Shown piece by piece: positions 38,201-49,079 of a stretch of 64,000 nucleotides of DNA. The notes beneath the pieces are model-generated. The model searched no databases. It was given only the letters and a program-made list of their open reading frames with translations, and was not told where the DNA came from. The stretch's first letter is position 1; each line of letters begins with the position of its first letter. The translations under genes and the position numbers were made by a program. The DNA comes from Breviolum minutum Mf 1.05b.01 (lineage: Eukaryota; Sar; Dinophyceae; Suessiales; Symbiodiniaceae): the NCBI GenBank assembly GCA_000507305.1, contig DF240480.1:52221-116220 (forward strand), given 5' to 3'.

Positions 38201-40005
38201 TCACCCCGCATAGACTTAGCCTCTGGGTGCAGGTGTATCCCGAGGGAAATCAGAGCAACAACAATCAGTTCCTGGCAGCAGCAACCGGCACCATCTCTGC
38301 CATTGATGGTTTGAAGGTGCTGAAGTTTCGTTGCAAGGGATGTGGCGATGATGTGTGGCAAATCATAGGGATCTCAACTACAAGTGACATCTTTTCTGTT
38401 GTTGGTTTAGCAGGTTTGGTTTCTTCAAACAGACAAATTAAATTCCCAGTTTGACTCGAGACCCCGGTGGTTTTCTACCAAAATCCTGAAATCCAACCAA
38501 AAAGCAAACTGCTGAAAAGGCCCATAGAACTCAAACTGTTTCACTGTTTTTTCCGACCTCACCAAAAAAGAAACCTCACCTTTGGAAAGGATAGGTATGA
38601 CGGTATGACTCCATTTATTTACAACTAGTAACGGGATCCATCCTGCTCTGAGGTGGTTTATTTTATTCCAATTCAAGCCATGGTTCTCGAATCGCTTCGA
38701 ATCATTCAACCAACACAGGTTTTTGTTTTGTTTGGTGAAAAAAATCCCAGCTGCTCCTTATATTTTCCTTGGAGTTTGGTGTAGGTTGAAGCCCGTTTTT
38801 TCCTTCATTGGTGGAACTCATCCTGTGGCATCTCTGGCAGGTGAGCATCACTACCCCTTCGGGCGAGGTCAAGACCCAGGAATGTTTAGCTGGAGCTGAT
38901 ATTGTGGCGCAGGTGTGTTTGGTGGTCAAGTGGGTTGGGGATTGGTTAGTGGTTGGGGAAAGGTTAAGTGAGAGCAACTTCGGTGTTTTCAAGCTCCAGC
39001 AAAATAAAGATTTCATTCATGAGTTTAATTTTTCTACCTTGTTGGAACATAATCAACGCAGATCATTATTCATTCATCATGGTTGTGTTCAATTTTTTGT
39101 TCCCACAAGTTTTTTTAGTTCAAAACGTGTATTTTCCACCAAATGATCCGACACTTCCCAGTGGATATGTGTTATTTTTCCAGATGTTTGTTCCTCATCC
39201 ACTCCGCCACATGAGGTGGGTGATGAGGTCACCAAGGATGAACCACTCACCACCAATCCCAATGTGGGTGGCTTTGGTCAGGCGCCTTTGGGAATCCCGT
39301 CCCATTCCTCAAATTTTTTGCTGCACATGGAATAAACAAATTCCCATTTTGCCTGGTAATACGGTAATCATCAGACATGCAAAATGAGTAACGTAAGAAT
39401 TTACCTAGGTGGTGGTTTATTTTCAACCCTACTTGGGGAAATGATCCAATTTGACTAATATTGTTCAAATGGGTGGAAACTACCAACCAGTTACTCATCA
39501 GGAATCCCATGCTGGGACCATCTATGACCTGAATCCGACCAGGAAGAGAAGGAATGCATCCTGCAGGACATGAATCGTGTCTATGCCTACTGCGCCTTTG
39601 CTTTCTCCTGCTTCATTGCTCAGCTTAGCTTCGTGTTGAAGAAGTTGCTTGGCGGAGAAGTTTCCGAAGGGAACAGTGAAACCCATTAGGAAGGGACAGC
39701 TAAAACGTGACCTTACAGAAAAAGGTTATGCAGTGCTCATTTTTGATGATATGATTGGTTCTGCCAAACCTGATGGTCGGGGTACCTAGGCAATGAGATT
39801 ATTACTGACATAGTTGCTAAGATGAGGCCATCAAAAGGCACCTATATAATTGTTAGCCAATGAGCCGCTTGCTCTACCATTTTCTACCCGGAACTAGCAC
39901 CTGATCACCTCCAAACAGTATAGGACCATATAGGACCCAAAGATTCATGCAGCTTTGGCTGAAAGGAAGCAGTTCGAGAAGGTCCAGTTGGCCGAAGGAT
40001 TCTGA
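34448..40005 (+). CDS. petA: Cytochrome f precursor, tandem copy 3 (11 exons)
   Basis: Same product as copy 1, in the most compact gene of the array. Inferred exons: 34448-34571, 35032-35137, 35524-36022, 36132-36168, 36529-36584, 36973-37032, 38233-38316, 38841-38912, 39216-39281, 39543-39643, 39966-40005; 1245 nt, 414 residues, stop TGA. Exon 2 could instead end at 35155 with another GA donor; both choices keep the frame, and the earlier one is preferred because copies 1, 4 and 5 can use the same position. The presequence has the ALAACGMAAAAGVRRAAR block shared with copies 4 and 5. Mature Tyr1, CANCH and all conserved blocks are intact. Introns are 109-1200 bp, with 109 bp for intron 3. Confidence 0.93.
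35182..35222. repeat. (GAT)n microsatellite in petA copy 3 intron 2
   Basis: An uninterrupted GAT run just downstream of exon 2. Copies 4 and 5 have the same kind of run at the same place, preceded by a shared TCATCATGTTTGATGAA-like stretch, which marks these introns as homologous. Confidence 0.95.
37338..37442. repeat. Short TIR element, family B, in petA copy 3 intron 6
   Basis: TACTGTTGATGGCTGAAATC at the left and GGATTTCTTCCATCAACAG plus TA at the right. GCACCACC-like and TGGGATGTATGAAACCC motifs in the core match the family copies at 1711 and 7079. Confidence 0.88.
37935..38066. repeat. TA-rich microsatellite with one N
   Basis: Long (TA)n runs broken by GTATATTTG links, repeated twice at about 52-56 bp spacing, in petA copy 3 intron 6. 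Position 37998 is N, so the length here is uncertain. Confidence 0.9.
39405..39490. repeat. Short TIR element, family A, in petA copy 3 intron 9
   Basis: CCTAGGTGGTGGTTTATTTT at the left and GGGTGGAAACTACCAACCAG at the right, with GGGGAAATGATCCAATTTGA in the core. The left arm lacks about 10 bp compared with other copies. It ends 52 bp before exon 10. Confidence 0.8.
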
Positions 40006-41231
40006 GTGCCGAAGCCAAGTGAGCCAAGTGGTCGACGTCGTCGACGTCGACACCATTTTTTTTGGACGTGTTGCAGCTCCCATAGGATTCATATCATCAC
40101 AATCCAAGAGCGTATCATTGCTTACACCAACAGAGGTGATTGATGGGAACAAAGACATTCCTTTTGAAATAGCACTGTTGTAAAAGGCAGTCAGAAATCA
40201 TAAACCAAGATTCTGGGACTTGTACCATTTGAATTCCAGATGATAGATTTCAGGTTGGCCTAGTAGATAGTCAGCAGGTGATTGCATGATGACAAGCTTT
40301 TTGATTCAGCAAAGGACTGATGCAGTCACTCACCGCAAGCATGCCGTTTCCCAGTGACAGTGGGAAGCAAACGTTTATATTGATCCCTTAGCCAAAGTCC
40401 TTCCAATGAGAATGAGGAGCTGAATACGACAAAAACCATCCCACTTAGGGGCTATCCGATTGCCCCCCATCAGTTTTTCTAGCCAAGACCATCAGCAGCT
40501 TAGCAGCGCAGATTTTTTTTTGGCTGCAGGCGGAAAAAAGTGTGGCGCTGCTAGACTTTTGGTTGTTGTTTGTCGCGAAGCAAAGGGTCCCAAGGTTCCT
40601 TTTGAAATCTCCCGTAACGGAAGGTTGGAGTCGTTTTTTTTTAAAGTGAACTATAGGAATCATCCTATCCCATAGCATCCCACGTATGGTATATTTCCTT
40701 ACATTTACCATTAAAAAATCAACTTCATATAGATGATAGGTAAATATACCGGACCAGTTCCCCATGGATGTGTCCTGTTTTGTTTTTTTTGGGGTTTTGT
40801 GGCTTCGAAATTGGCAGATTGAAAAAAAAGTTGAAAGGAAGCCCCTCATCTCGGAGGAAGTGAAGTGAATGAATTTCCTGGGGGAGGAAATGATGATTTT
40901 GAGGCTCTTATTACTACTGAACAAATTCTAAGGTTTTCAAGATTGTTTTATAGAAACTGAAAGAGCTTTCCAAAAAGAAAAGCTATGTTTCTTCCCATAG
41001 TTGGACAAGTGAGTTCCATTAACATGATTAGCAAATTGAATCACAGATAAGGAGTTGAGCTCAAGACTCGGAGCTCACTTTTCCCACCAAAACCCTGAGG
41101 AATCATCACAAAATCACATGATGTGTGACCTTGGAGGTTGACTCCTGCAACATTTTCTGGTGTTTCAAGTGCTCAGAACAGCCCCAAGGCCAAGGCCCCA
41201 CAGAAAACTCCCAGAAAACTCGGCGTTGGCC
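40006..41231. other. Spacer between petA copies 3 and 4
   Basis: 1.2 kb without a recognisable gene and with no well-preserved TIR element. A short GTCGAC-rich patch lies at about 40031-40053, just after the copy 3 stop. The Pro-rich reading just upstream of the copy 4 ATG is probably 5' leader sequence. Confidence 0.6.
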
Positions 41232-41773
41232 ATGGCACTATCTCAAGCTTTCACGGTGGTGAGCCCTGGATCGGTGGTGGCTCCCACTCTGAATGAGATC
41301 CCTACCAGGGTTGCTGGTACCAAAAGCCATGGCAAGAGTGGTACAGGCGCTGCCATTTCTTCCAAGATATCTTTGAAATCCTTTCTATCCCAGATAGGTG
41401 TGTTTGGGATGAATTCTTGGGAGTTAAGTGCATGTTAAGCGCATTCATTTTCTCGGCACTTGCAGCACTGAATGTTAAAGGTGGCGCCCAAAACATCCAC
41501 CAACGGGGACAGAAAGGTGAGCCTTCATCAATGCCAGGCGCCGCCTTGGCAGCCTGTGGCATGGCAGCGGCAGCCGGTGTGCGACGCGCGGCACGCAACC
41601 AGCGTCGAAACCAGCAGGCCAACATGGCAGGCAACTTCGAACAGATGCTGGGATTGAAAAAACATATTATATGGTTTAATTAATCATGTTTGATGAATAA
41701 TGATGGATCATGAATAATAATACAGTGATGATGATGATGATGATGATGATGAAGATGAAGATGAAAGATGATC

Positions 41774-41823
<50 letters not shown>

Positions 41824-43655
41824 TTTGATTTGGAATTAATTATCTCAACCCAGTGATACTTTTATGGAAGAAATCCTGCCCCACCTGTTTTCCAAGAGAG
41901 GGTAGTTATTCTACATATCAATTGGCTGAGGGTGAGGGATGTTTTTATTCCCGCACTAGATGGGGAGCTAGTTGGAACCCCCACGTGAGTAGTAATACAC
42001 TGTATATAGTAAATGTAACGATATCTGATATTGATGTTTGATATGTGATTTTGATGTTTACATTTTTATTTGCATATGTGTACTGTACACTGTGTGCTTA
42101 TATTTGCATTCTTCAATATGTTTGTATACATGATTGAAAACTATACGTATATATATGTATATAGGTATATTGATGTATATATTGCAACCGTTGGATTACA
42201 ATATATATTTATATATATATTATATACACTTGTGGATTACATCTATGGTGTTAAACATGGATTTAAGCTTGATTTCAGGTTCCATTCGCTTGATAAGTCC
42301 TTTGGCATGGAGATCCAAGAAGTTTTAGAAACAAGACATTCAAGGTGAGAGACCGGGCGCAGTCCCCTTTTTTGGTGGGTGTTCAAGATGTGGTTTCACA
42401 ACTTACCATGTATGCATCACCTATGACATATTGCAACTTATAACTATCCGTTTTTATGGTACGGGTAGTTGACATGTCATGTTTGTTGTCATTTGACTCT
42501 CACTTGGCTTACTCGACTGGGTGATCATTTGACTCGGGAAAGATATTGTTGTACAAGGCGCACTTCGTGCATGCTCAGGTCATACTACCGTGATCACTTG
42601 GTGGCTTGCCGCGCCCAGTTGAACGGTGTGGATGCTCCTACTCCTGAGGAGACTGACGCACACATGGAGGGTATCCAGGCCTTTGCCAAGCAGGCATTGG
42701 CTGGTGCCTCTGCAGCCATGCTGTTCACCAGTTCCATGGAGGCAGCGGTTGCATACCCCATCTTTGCCCAACAGAACTACGCCAACCCTCGTGAGTACAC
42801 CGGAAAGATTGTGTGCGCCAACTGCCACTTGGCAAGCAAACCAATTGAGGTGAGGCTTCCTCAGGCCGTGCTCCCAGACACCATCTTCAAGATGGAGGTT
42901 GAGGTGCCTGCCAAGTACGCCAAGCGCCGCCAGCCTTTGGCTGATGGCTCCAAGGGCCCAATGAACATTGGTGCCATCGCAGTGATGCCTGAAGGATGGA
43001 AGTTGGCTCCCAAGGATCGTCTTCCCAAGCCATTGAAGAAGGAGATGAAGGGCTTGGCCTGGGCTCCTTACAGCAAGGAGTCCTGTTTTCAGGGTTGGCT
43101 GCTAGTGGAGCAGCTCCAAGAGGAAAGTAGTTTTCCAACACAATTTGTGCATTTTTTTGGGCAAGTGTAACAATTTGATGGAGCATCGCACTCATGTTCG
43201 GGTAAGAAAATGCTCCATATCTCGATCATCCTGCCATGTGATCCGGCTGCAGGAGTATCCCAACATCGTGGTGGCTGGTCCTGTGCCAGGTCGAATGTTT
43301 AGATCAAACAAGTCAAAGTTTGGATGCAGTGACCGGAGTGAATTATACCACTGTGATGATGAAAAAAAGTGGTTTAAGCAAGTAGGGTCAAATATAGGAG
43401 TTCCAGATGTAGTGACATAGTTTGGCGCACACAGATATGGAGATTGATGGAAAGATTGAAGCTAGATATTCAATATCATGTGTTTGTGGTTTCGCTGGTG
43501 CCGTTGCAGCTTGAACAGGTGAGACCTATGAGAAGATGGTGTTGCCAGTATTGTCCCCGGATCCCAACACTGATGTGACTTGAAGTTTAGAGTTGTGGGT
43601 CGATTGGAGTTAAGAGTGATGTGGATGGGGATGATGGAGATTATGATGGGGATGG

Positions 43656-43725
<70 letters not shown>

Positions 43726-46700
43726 GATGATGATGAAGATGAAGATGAAGATGAAGAAGGAGAAGAAGATTGTTGGTTGTTGGTTGCTACTGTAATCAAG
43801 CATTGCGACACTGAAACAGGTCATCCAGTTTCGTCATAGTGACAATGGCCATGACGTTTGGCGATTCTGTTCTTTCTATATTGGGAGGATGGATTGATTG
43901 CTGCTCCAGTTGCAATTCTTATGCTCTTGAGTTAGATGTGATCAAATTAGCGGCACTATACAGTTAGAAAGTGATCTAGTCAGGGTGAATGTAGCCAGTT
44001 AAAATCCAGAAGGCAAGATAACGCTAGATCATCACAGGCCCTCCCACAAGCATATCACCCGAAGTGAAAATACATGGAGAAACATATGCATGTTCCAACT
44101 CCTCAACCGGAAAGATTGCAGTTGGTGACCATAACCCTTATCCAGCAGTATGTGCTGCTCAGGTTCGTTAATTCTTCCAGATGATGTTTTTGGGAATATC
44201 CTCCCCATTTGTTTATACCCAGACACAGGGAAATCCCGGGAATCCCGATGACTTGATCTTCTTCAAAATCCTATCCAACAAAAATTCAGGACCTGTGGGG
44301 TTCACCAATGTTACCATGGCCTCCCTGTCAGCAATGAAAAAAAAAACCTGGTTGTTTAATGTTGTTTAGGGTATAAAGGGGATTATACTACCCAATTATA
44401 TAGGGATTATAATAAACCATTATAAGGATCCTTATTAACCAACCAGTATATCATTTGGTGGAAACTGAGGACAAGATCCTTTTCGGCAAAGGCATCTTCT
44501 ACTTTGGTGGCAACCGTGGTCGTGGTCAGGCCGGGACCGAGACCAAACGCGATGTTATAATGATGGTTTCATGCAGTGGGGGAAACGGGGTTGGAAACAC
44601 AATCTGTTTTTTTTTTGAAATGGGATCCCAGCATGTCTATAGACTTTCCATTCGAACAAAGGGGAAGGGTGGAGATTCCATACTATACAGTATATATATA
44701 TATATAATATGTAGATACAATTTATGCTCAGCTAAATTGGATAAATGTATGGTAATAACAGACATGGAAAGTAAATGATGGGGAATTGGCTTTTCGGATA
44801 CCATCAGCTTCCTCGACCATTTGGCTTCAAGCCTTCGGGAGAATTCTCCAAAAAAAGGGACGTGAATTCCTCAGTAAATTGATGTTTATGTTCACTTCTC
44901 CTTGCTGTTCCCTAGATAGATGGCAGATATGACTCTTGTTGGTCAGATGCATTCTTTTCTGGTAAGACTGTCCAGTTTTGAGGAAGGTGGTCGACCTTAT
45001 TTGTCCGAAAATCCCCTGATCGATGGCAACCACGGCAGGTCTATCCTGAGGGCAATCAGAGCAACAACAATCAGTTCGTGGCTGCTGCCACCGGCACTAT
45101 CTCCGGCATTGATGGTTTGAAGGCTTTTTGCCAAGCTGGTGGTTGTTACCAGGGCCGTGGTTGGTATTTCATGTGGGTTAAATAGATATATCTAAATTAT
45201 ATCAGATTATTTAAAATGTATTGTAACAATGTATTTATGTATGTATATTCATATATGCATACTGTACGATTATGAATAAGTTGCCTCTCAACCCCGGTAA
45301 GTAGGTTGTAGAGGTGTCCCTCCAAAAGCTTGTTACTCGTTTTCCAACAATCGTGGAAGTGTGAAAATGGCCAGTTCGGAGAGTAAACTGAACTCATCTT
45401 CCGGGGCCTGATTCTCCATTTCAATGACTTTGGGAGGAAGAGTCTCATCACTAATCCAAGTTGCTGATATACCCAGCTGCAGCAGACACTCCCGGAATCT
45501 TTGCCCACCAGCCGTTGCCATGTTTCATATATGTCTAGGTATATACATATATCTTGATATATAGTATTGTTCGAGATCTCAGAGTGATTTTTATTGCTTC
45601 CCTACTTTCCCTCTCCAGTCTTCAACTGTTATCCTTGCCCGGATAACAACGATAACGAGCTAGGTGAGCATCACCACCCCTTCGGGAGAAGTGAAGACAC
45701 AGGAATGCTTGACTGGTGCAGACATCGTGGTGCAGGTGTGTCCGGTGTTTTTTGTGGTGGCAGGCACAGTCCTGGGTAGTAAGACATGTCCAAGCAAAAT
45801 GATAGTATATACACAACCGTAAATGATGCATAAAATATGTGCTAATCGTCATAAATTGATAGATTAGCTGCACTTGTGATAGTAGTACTACATCTACACT
45901 TGTATATAGCATTCCCTTGCCTTGCCGCTAAGCCGTAGTTTAAACAAATCATCAAGGGTTTTATACCGGAGGGTACCAGGGAAACCTGACCCACGCATGA
46001 GGGCCCTACGCCCTTTATCTTGCAGCCCATTGGGTGAGGAATTCATTGGTTGAGCTACTGACACATTGCCATTGCCCTTGAACCGTCATCTAACAACATA
46101 TCACCATGACCTGTCAGGAAGACATCCCCGCACCCTAAAGTAGTTTGATTATATATGGGTGCTTTACTTTTTTTCTGAGGGTATATCAGGTATATTGATG
46201 ACCACTTCAGATTTTCCTGGATCACTAATCTGGTTTTATCATGGTGCGTTTGTGTGAATCTTAAGCTGGTTTTATTTCAACGATGTTTTTGTTTGGCTTT
46301 GGACCGCGCTCAAAGCGAAATCCAACCCAATCAATAAATAAAACCATGCTCCAATATCATTTATACCTGCTTGAAGCATAAAGACCCTGAAAAAACAGGC
46401 GCGAGCTAACAGCGAGACCCATCTTTTTTTTGTTTTCTCACATTTTTTCAGAAAAAATAAACTGTCTAAGATCTCATCCACATACCCCTGGGTCCGGTAC
46501 CCCCGCCCTTTGCACCAACAGTTTCTGTTTCGGAATTTCTAAGGGGAACTGTGGGGGTGAGGTTTGGGAGGTTTGGGGGCCCATCTTCCCAGGGGAAGGT
46601 TTGGGGCAAAATCATTGATGGTTTAAGCTCCCAAAGACCAAGGAGGCTCACAAGACCTAGGGTTTTTTCCCACTTTGAAAAAACGCCGCCAAGGTGGGTG

Positions 46701-47824
46701 ATGAAGTCACCAAGGATGAGCCCATCACCACCAATCCTAACGTGGGTGGTTTCGGTCAGGCTCGGTGATTACCAGCACCTGATGTTTGGGTGGATTGCCA
46801 GAACTGTAAGGCTAAGGTTGCTGGGAGGTTATTATTTCTAATTTTGGAAGGACCATGTATTGATATGTTGAACTTTAGAATGTTCTGTGTGAGTTTGGTT
46901 TATGACAAGTTTATGCCTGGGGATGATGAGCACTTTGGAGAATAGACGGCAGAAGTTTTATGACCACTTCGTGCTTCACACATTGTCATCGTAAGCATAT
47001 GTCAGCACCGTCTAACACTAAATGTTTTCTATTGTTTTGTTAGCAGTGTTTTGCGTGTGTGAGTATACACCCGGGTAAACTAACATAGCTCACTACAAAA
47101 TGGACCCGGATTGAGCATTTAGTATTTCCTATTGAAAATGGGGGATATTCCAGCAATCACTATGTTAGTTTTACCAGAAGGGTACATATTTCACTCATCT
47201 GTCAGCAGGGATCTATCCAGGTGGAGCCCCCAGATAGGCCTTAGTATTTTTAAAGGGCCAAAGGGTTCATTTTTGTATGGCTACTGTACTTCCTAGATTC
47301 CAGCTAAATCATTCACCATGACTTTTTTGAGAATCGGACCGTTTGCACCTTTTAAATTTTTGTTGATCAAAGATTTGTGCGGCCACATGCTGTGAGGAAG
47401 AGAAGGAGTGCATCCTGCAGGACATGAACCGCGTCTATGCCTACTGCGCCTTTGCCTTCTCCTGCTTCATTGCTCAGCTTAGCTTCGTCCTTAAGAAGAT
47501 GCTTTGCTCAGAAGAGATTTTGATTGATCCCTTTACCAGGTACTGTATCCATTGCTGTTTAGATAGATGCTAAGGGGTATCCTAGTGTGACATTTCTTTG
47601 TGTTTCACGGCCCACTTTATGAGGTCAGGTGCTTGTTTCAAATTTCTGCAAAGTTACGTGTACAGTATGCGTAAAGACCTGGTAGCATGTGCAAGAACAA
47701 TCAGAACACACAACAATGTATCCAACAAATGATGCCCAAATGTCCATCTATTTGGATGCCTTTCATTTCGAAGTGCATGACAAGGAAGCAGTTCGAGAAG
47801 GTCCAATTGGCTGAGGGCTTCTGA
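41232..47824 (+). CDS. petA: Cytochrome f precursor, tandem copy 4 (11 exons)
   Basis: Same product as copy 1. Inferred exons: 41232-41346, 41538-41643, 42579-43077, 43253-43289, 43519-43574, 44470-44529, 45039-45122, 45664-45735, 46694-46759, 47397-47497, 47785-47824; 1236 nt, 411 residues, stop TGA. Replacements in otherwise invariant exons are TISGIDG for TISAIDG (exon 7), ECLTGADIVVQ for ECLAGADIVAQ (exon 8) and EPITTN for EPLTTN (exon 9). These make it the most diverged mature protein in the array, but the haem motif, Tyr1 and membrane helix are intact. At the alternative exon 2 end used in principle by copies 3 and 5, copy 4 reads AAAAAAC with no possible donor, supporting the upstream GA donor. 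Introns are 175-958 bp. Confidence 0.92.
41723..41822. repeat. (GAT)n microsatellite in petA copy 4 intron 2
   Basis: Two GAT-rich runs separated by GAAGATGAAAGATGATC, at the same intron position as in copies 3 and 5. Confidence 0.9.
43637..43768. repeat. GAT/GAA-rich microsatellite in petA copy 4 intron 5
   Basis: Imperfect GATGAT and GATGAA units directly follow a 35-bp segment shared with the start of copy 1 intron 5. It gives spurious poly-Met and poly-Asp open frames. Confidence 0.9.
44348..44446. repeat. Short TIR element, family E, in petA copy 4 intron 5
   Basis: CCTGGTTGTTTAATG at the left and TTAACCAACCAG at the right. The core AATAAACCATTATAAGGATC is nearly identical to the copy at 21136. 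The two copies sit in different introns of different gene copies. Confidence 0.85.
47065..47185. repeat. Short TIR element, family G, in petA copy 4 intron 9
   Basis: CCGGGTAAACTAACATAG at the left is mirrored by CTATGTTAGTTTTACCAG at the right, then AAGGGTAC. TTTCCTATTGAAAATGG lies in the core, as in 20847. Confidence 0.8.
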
Positions 47825-48700
47825 GGCTATGATGATACGAATGATAGGGGGGGCCAAAGAAGTGGAGTGCTTCACACTGCTTTTTTTTTCAAGAAAAAAA
47901 ATAATTAAAAGAAAAAACAATTACTGTTGCCAGATGAACTGCTGAATTTAGACATTCCAAAACAGAAAGATAAGTGGCCGATATCTCCTTCCCGCAGGCT
48001 GCATGTATAGCATGGGGAGCTTCAGCGGCCATGGAGCTTCTGTAGGGACTCGATCATATGGCCAAAAAAACAAGATTGCTTGGAGGAGCTTGTTCGTGAA
48101 TCGTTCCTAACAAATGACTTTTACCCAAAGAGATAACAAATATTATATATATATATATACATATTCATATACATGGTAGATTAGCTACCCCAAAGAAATC
48201 ATAAAAAGATCTAAAAAGCAGGAAACAACATGAGCGTAGCGAGTCGCGAGTCACCGAAAAACATGGGTTTAGTTCACCCATGGGTGGCATTGCCGGGATT
48301 TTTTCGAAGAGCCGTGCGTGACGATGCCAACGAAAAGGGGAAAGATGTCGGATGTCGTGGTGGGATGGTTTTGTGAAAAGGAGTGGGGTCCTTTTCTTGG
48401 AGGTTTTGGGTTGATCTTTGTTCGAAGTTTGGAGTGGCTTAAACTTGGCCCTTAAATATCTTAAATGCTAGTCTACAGATGTGATTTTCAAAATATACTG
48501 ACATTCTACACGGTACTAAAGCTGGTAAGCTATTGCCAGGGGTCTCAGATGACCTTGGCGCATGTCACTTCTTAACAATGGCACGGTTGAATATGAGGCC
48601 TTGTAAAAACTGTCCCGGTTCTTCAAGTTAGCGATTTGGTACATGTAGGGACAAATCTTCAGTCACACAGTCACACACACATATGTATATATATTGTGAA
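47825..48700. other. Spacer between petA copy 4 and the Ty1/copia element
   Basis: No recognisable gene. A TA run lies at 48143-48165 and a CACACA-TATGTATATA patch at about 48668-48692. The left boundary of the retroelement cannot be fixed because no second LTR is available for comparison. Confidence 0.5.
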
Positions 48701-49024
48701 TGTGCAATTGTGACCGTGTCTTGTGGTAGATCATCCATCGGCATCGCATTTACCAAAAGGGGTTTCTTCACTAGCCAACTTGGGCTCAGGGTTAGCCTGT
48801 GGAGGGAGAGGATCGTGGTAGTTGGTGTTGAGCCATACTTCTACTTGGCCAGGGGCCAAAGGTCATTCGCTTGTGTCGGGTGGCACCTCTTACTTGCGCA
48901 GGATCCTTGACAGTGATCGCATCTTGGGGAAAAGAGCGCATTGATTTCGGCAGACGCTGTCGGGTGGATTTCACGTTGGATACTTGCAGTTTTCTCTCAT
49001 TGTGATATTTTGATATCAATCACA
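48700..49024 (+). mobile_element. Probable 5' LTR of a Ty1/copia element (left edge unknown)
   Basis: The segment just before the primer-binding site ends in CA, as LTRs do, and contains no gene. The 3' partner is not in the window, so length and promoter cannot be defined; 48700 is a nominal left limit. Confidence 0.45.
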
Positions 49025-49025
49025 T

Positions 49026-49037
49026 TGGTAGCGGAGC
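49026..49037 (+). promoter_or_regulatory. Primer-binding site complementary to initiator tRNA-Met
   Basis: TGGTAGCGGAGC matches the complement of the usual eukaryotic initiator tRNA-Met 3' end (TGGTAGCAGAGC-like) at 11 of 12 bases. It lies one base after a terminal CA and 43 bp before the polyprotein ATG, the expected arrangement for a Ty1/copia element. Confidence 0.7.
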
Positions 49038-49079
49038 TGCTGTGTCAAGCAGCAGGATCCGGGGGGAAAGTGTTTTTGG

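Noticed and set aside
6514-39490. Regularly similar repeats of about 97 bp that might suggest a CRISPR-like array
   Set aside because: The copies are kilobases apart, have inverted terminal repeats and diverged cores, and lie in a eukaryotic genome. They are dispersed TIR elements.
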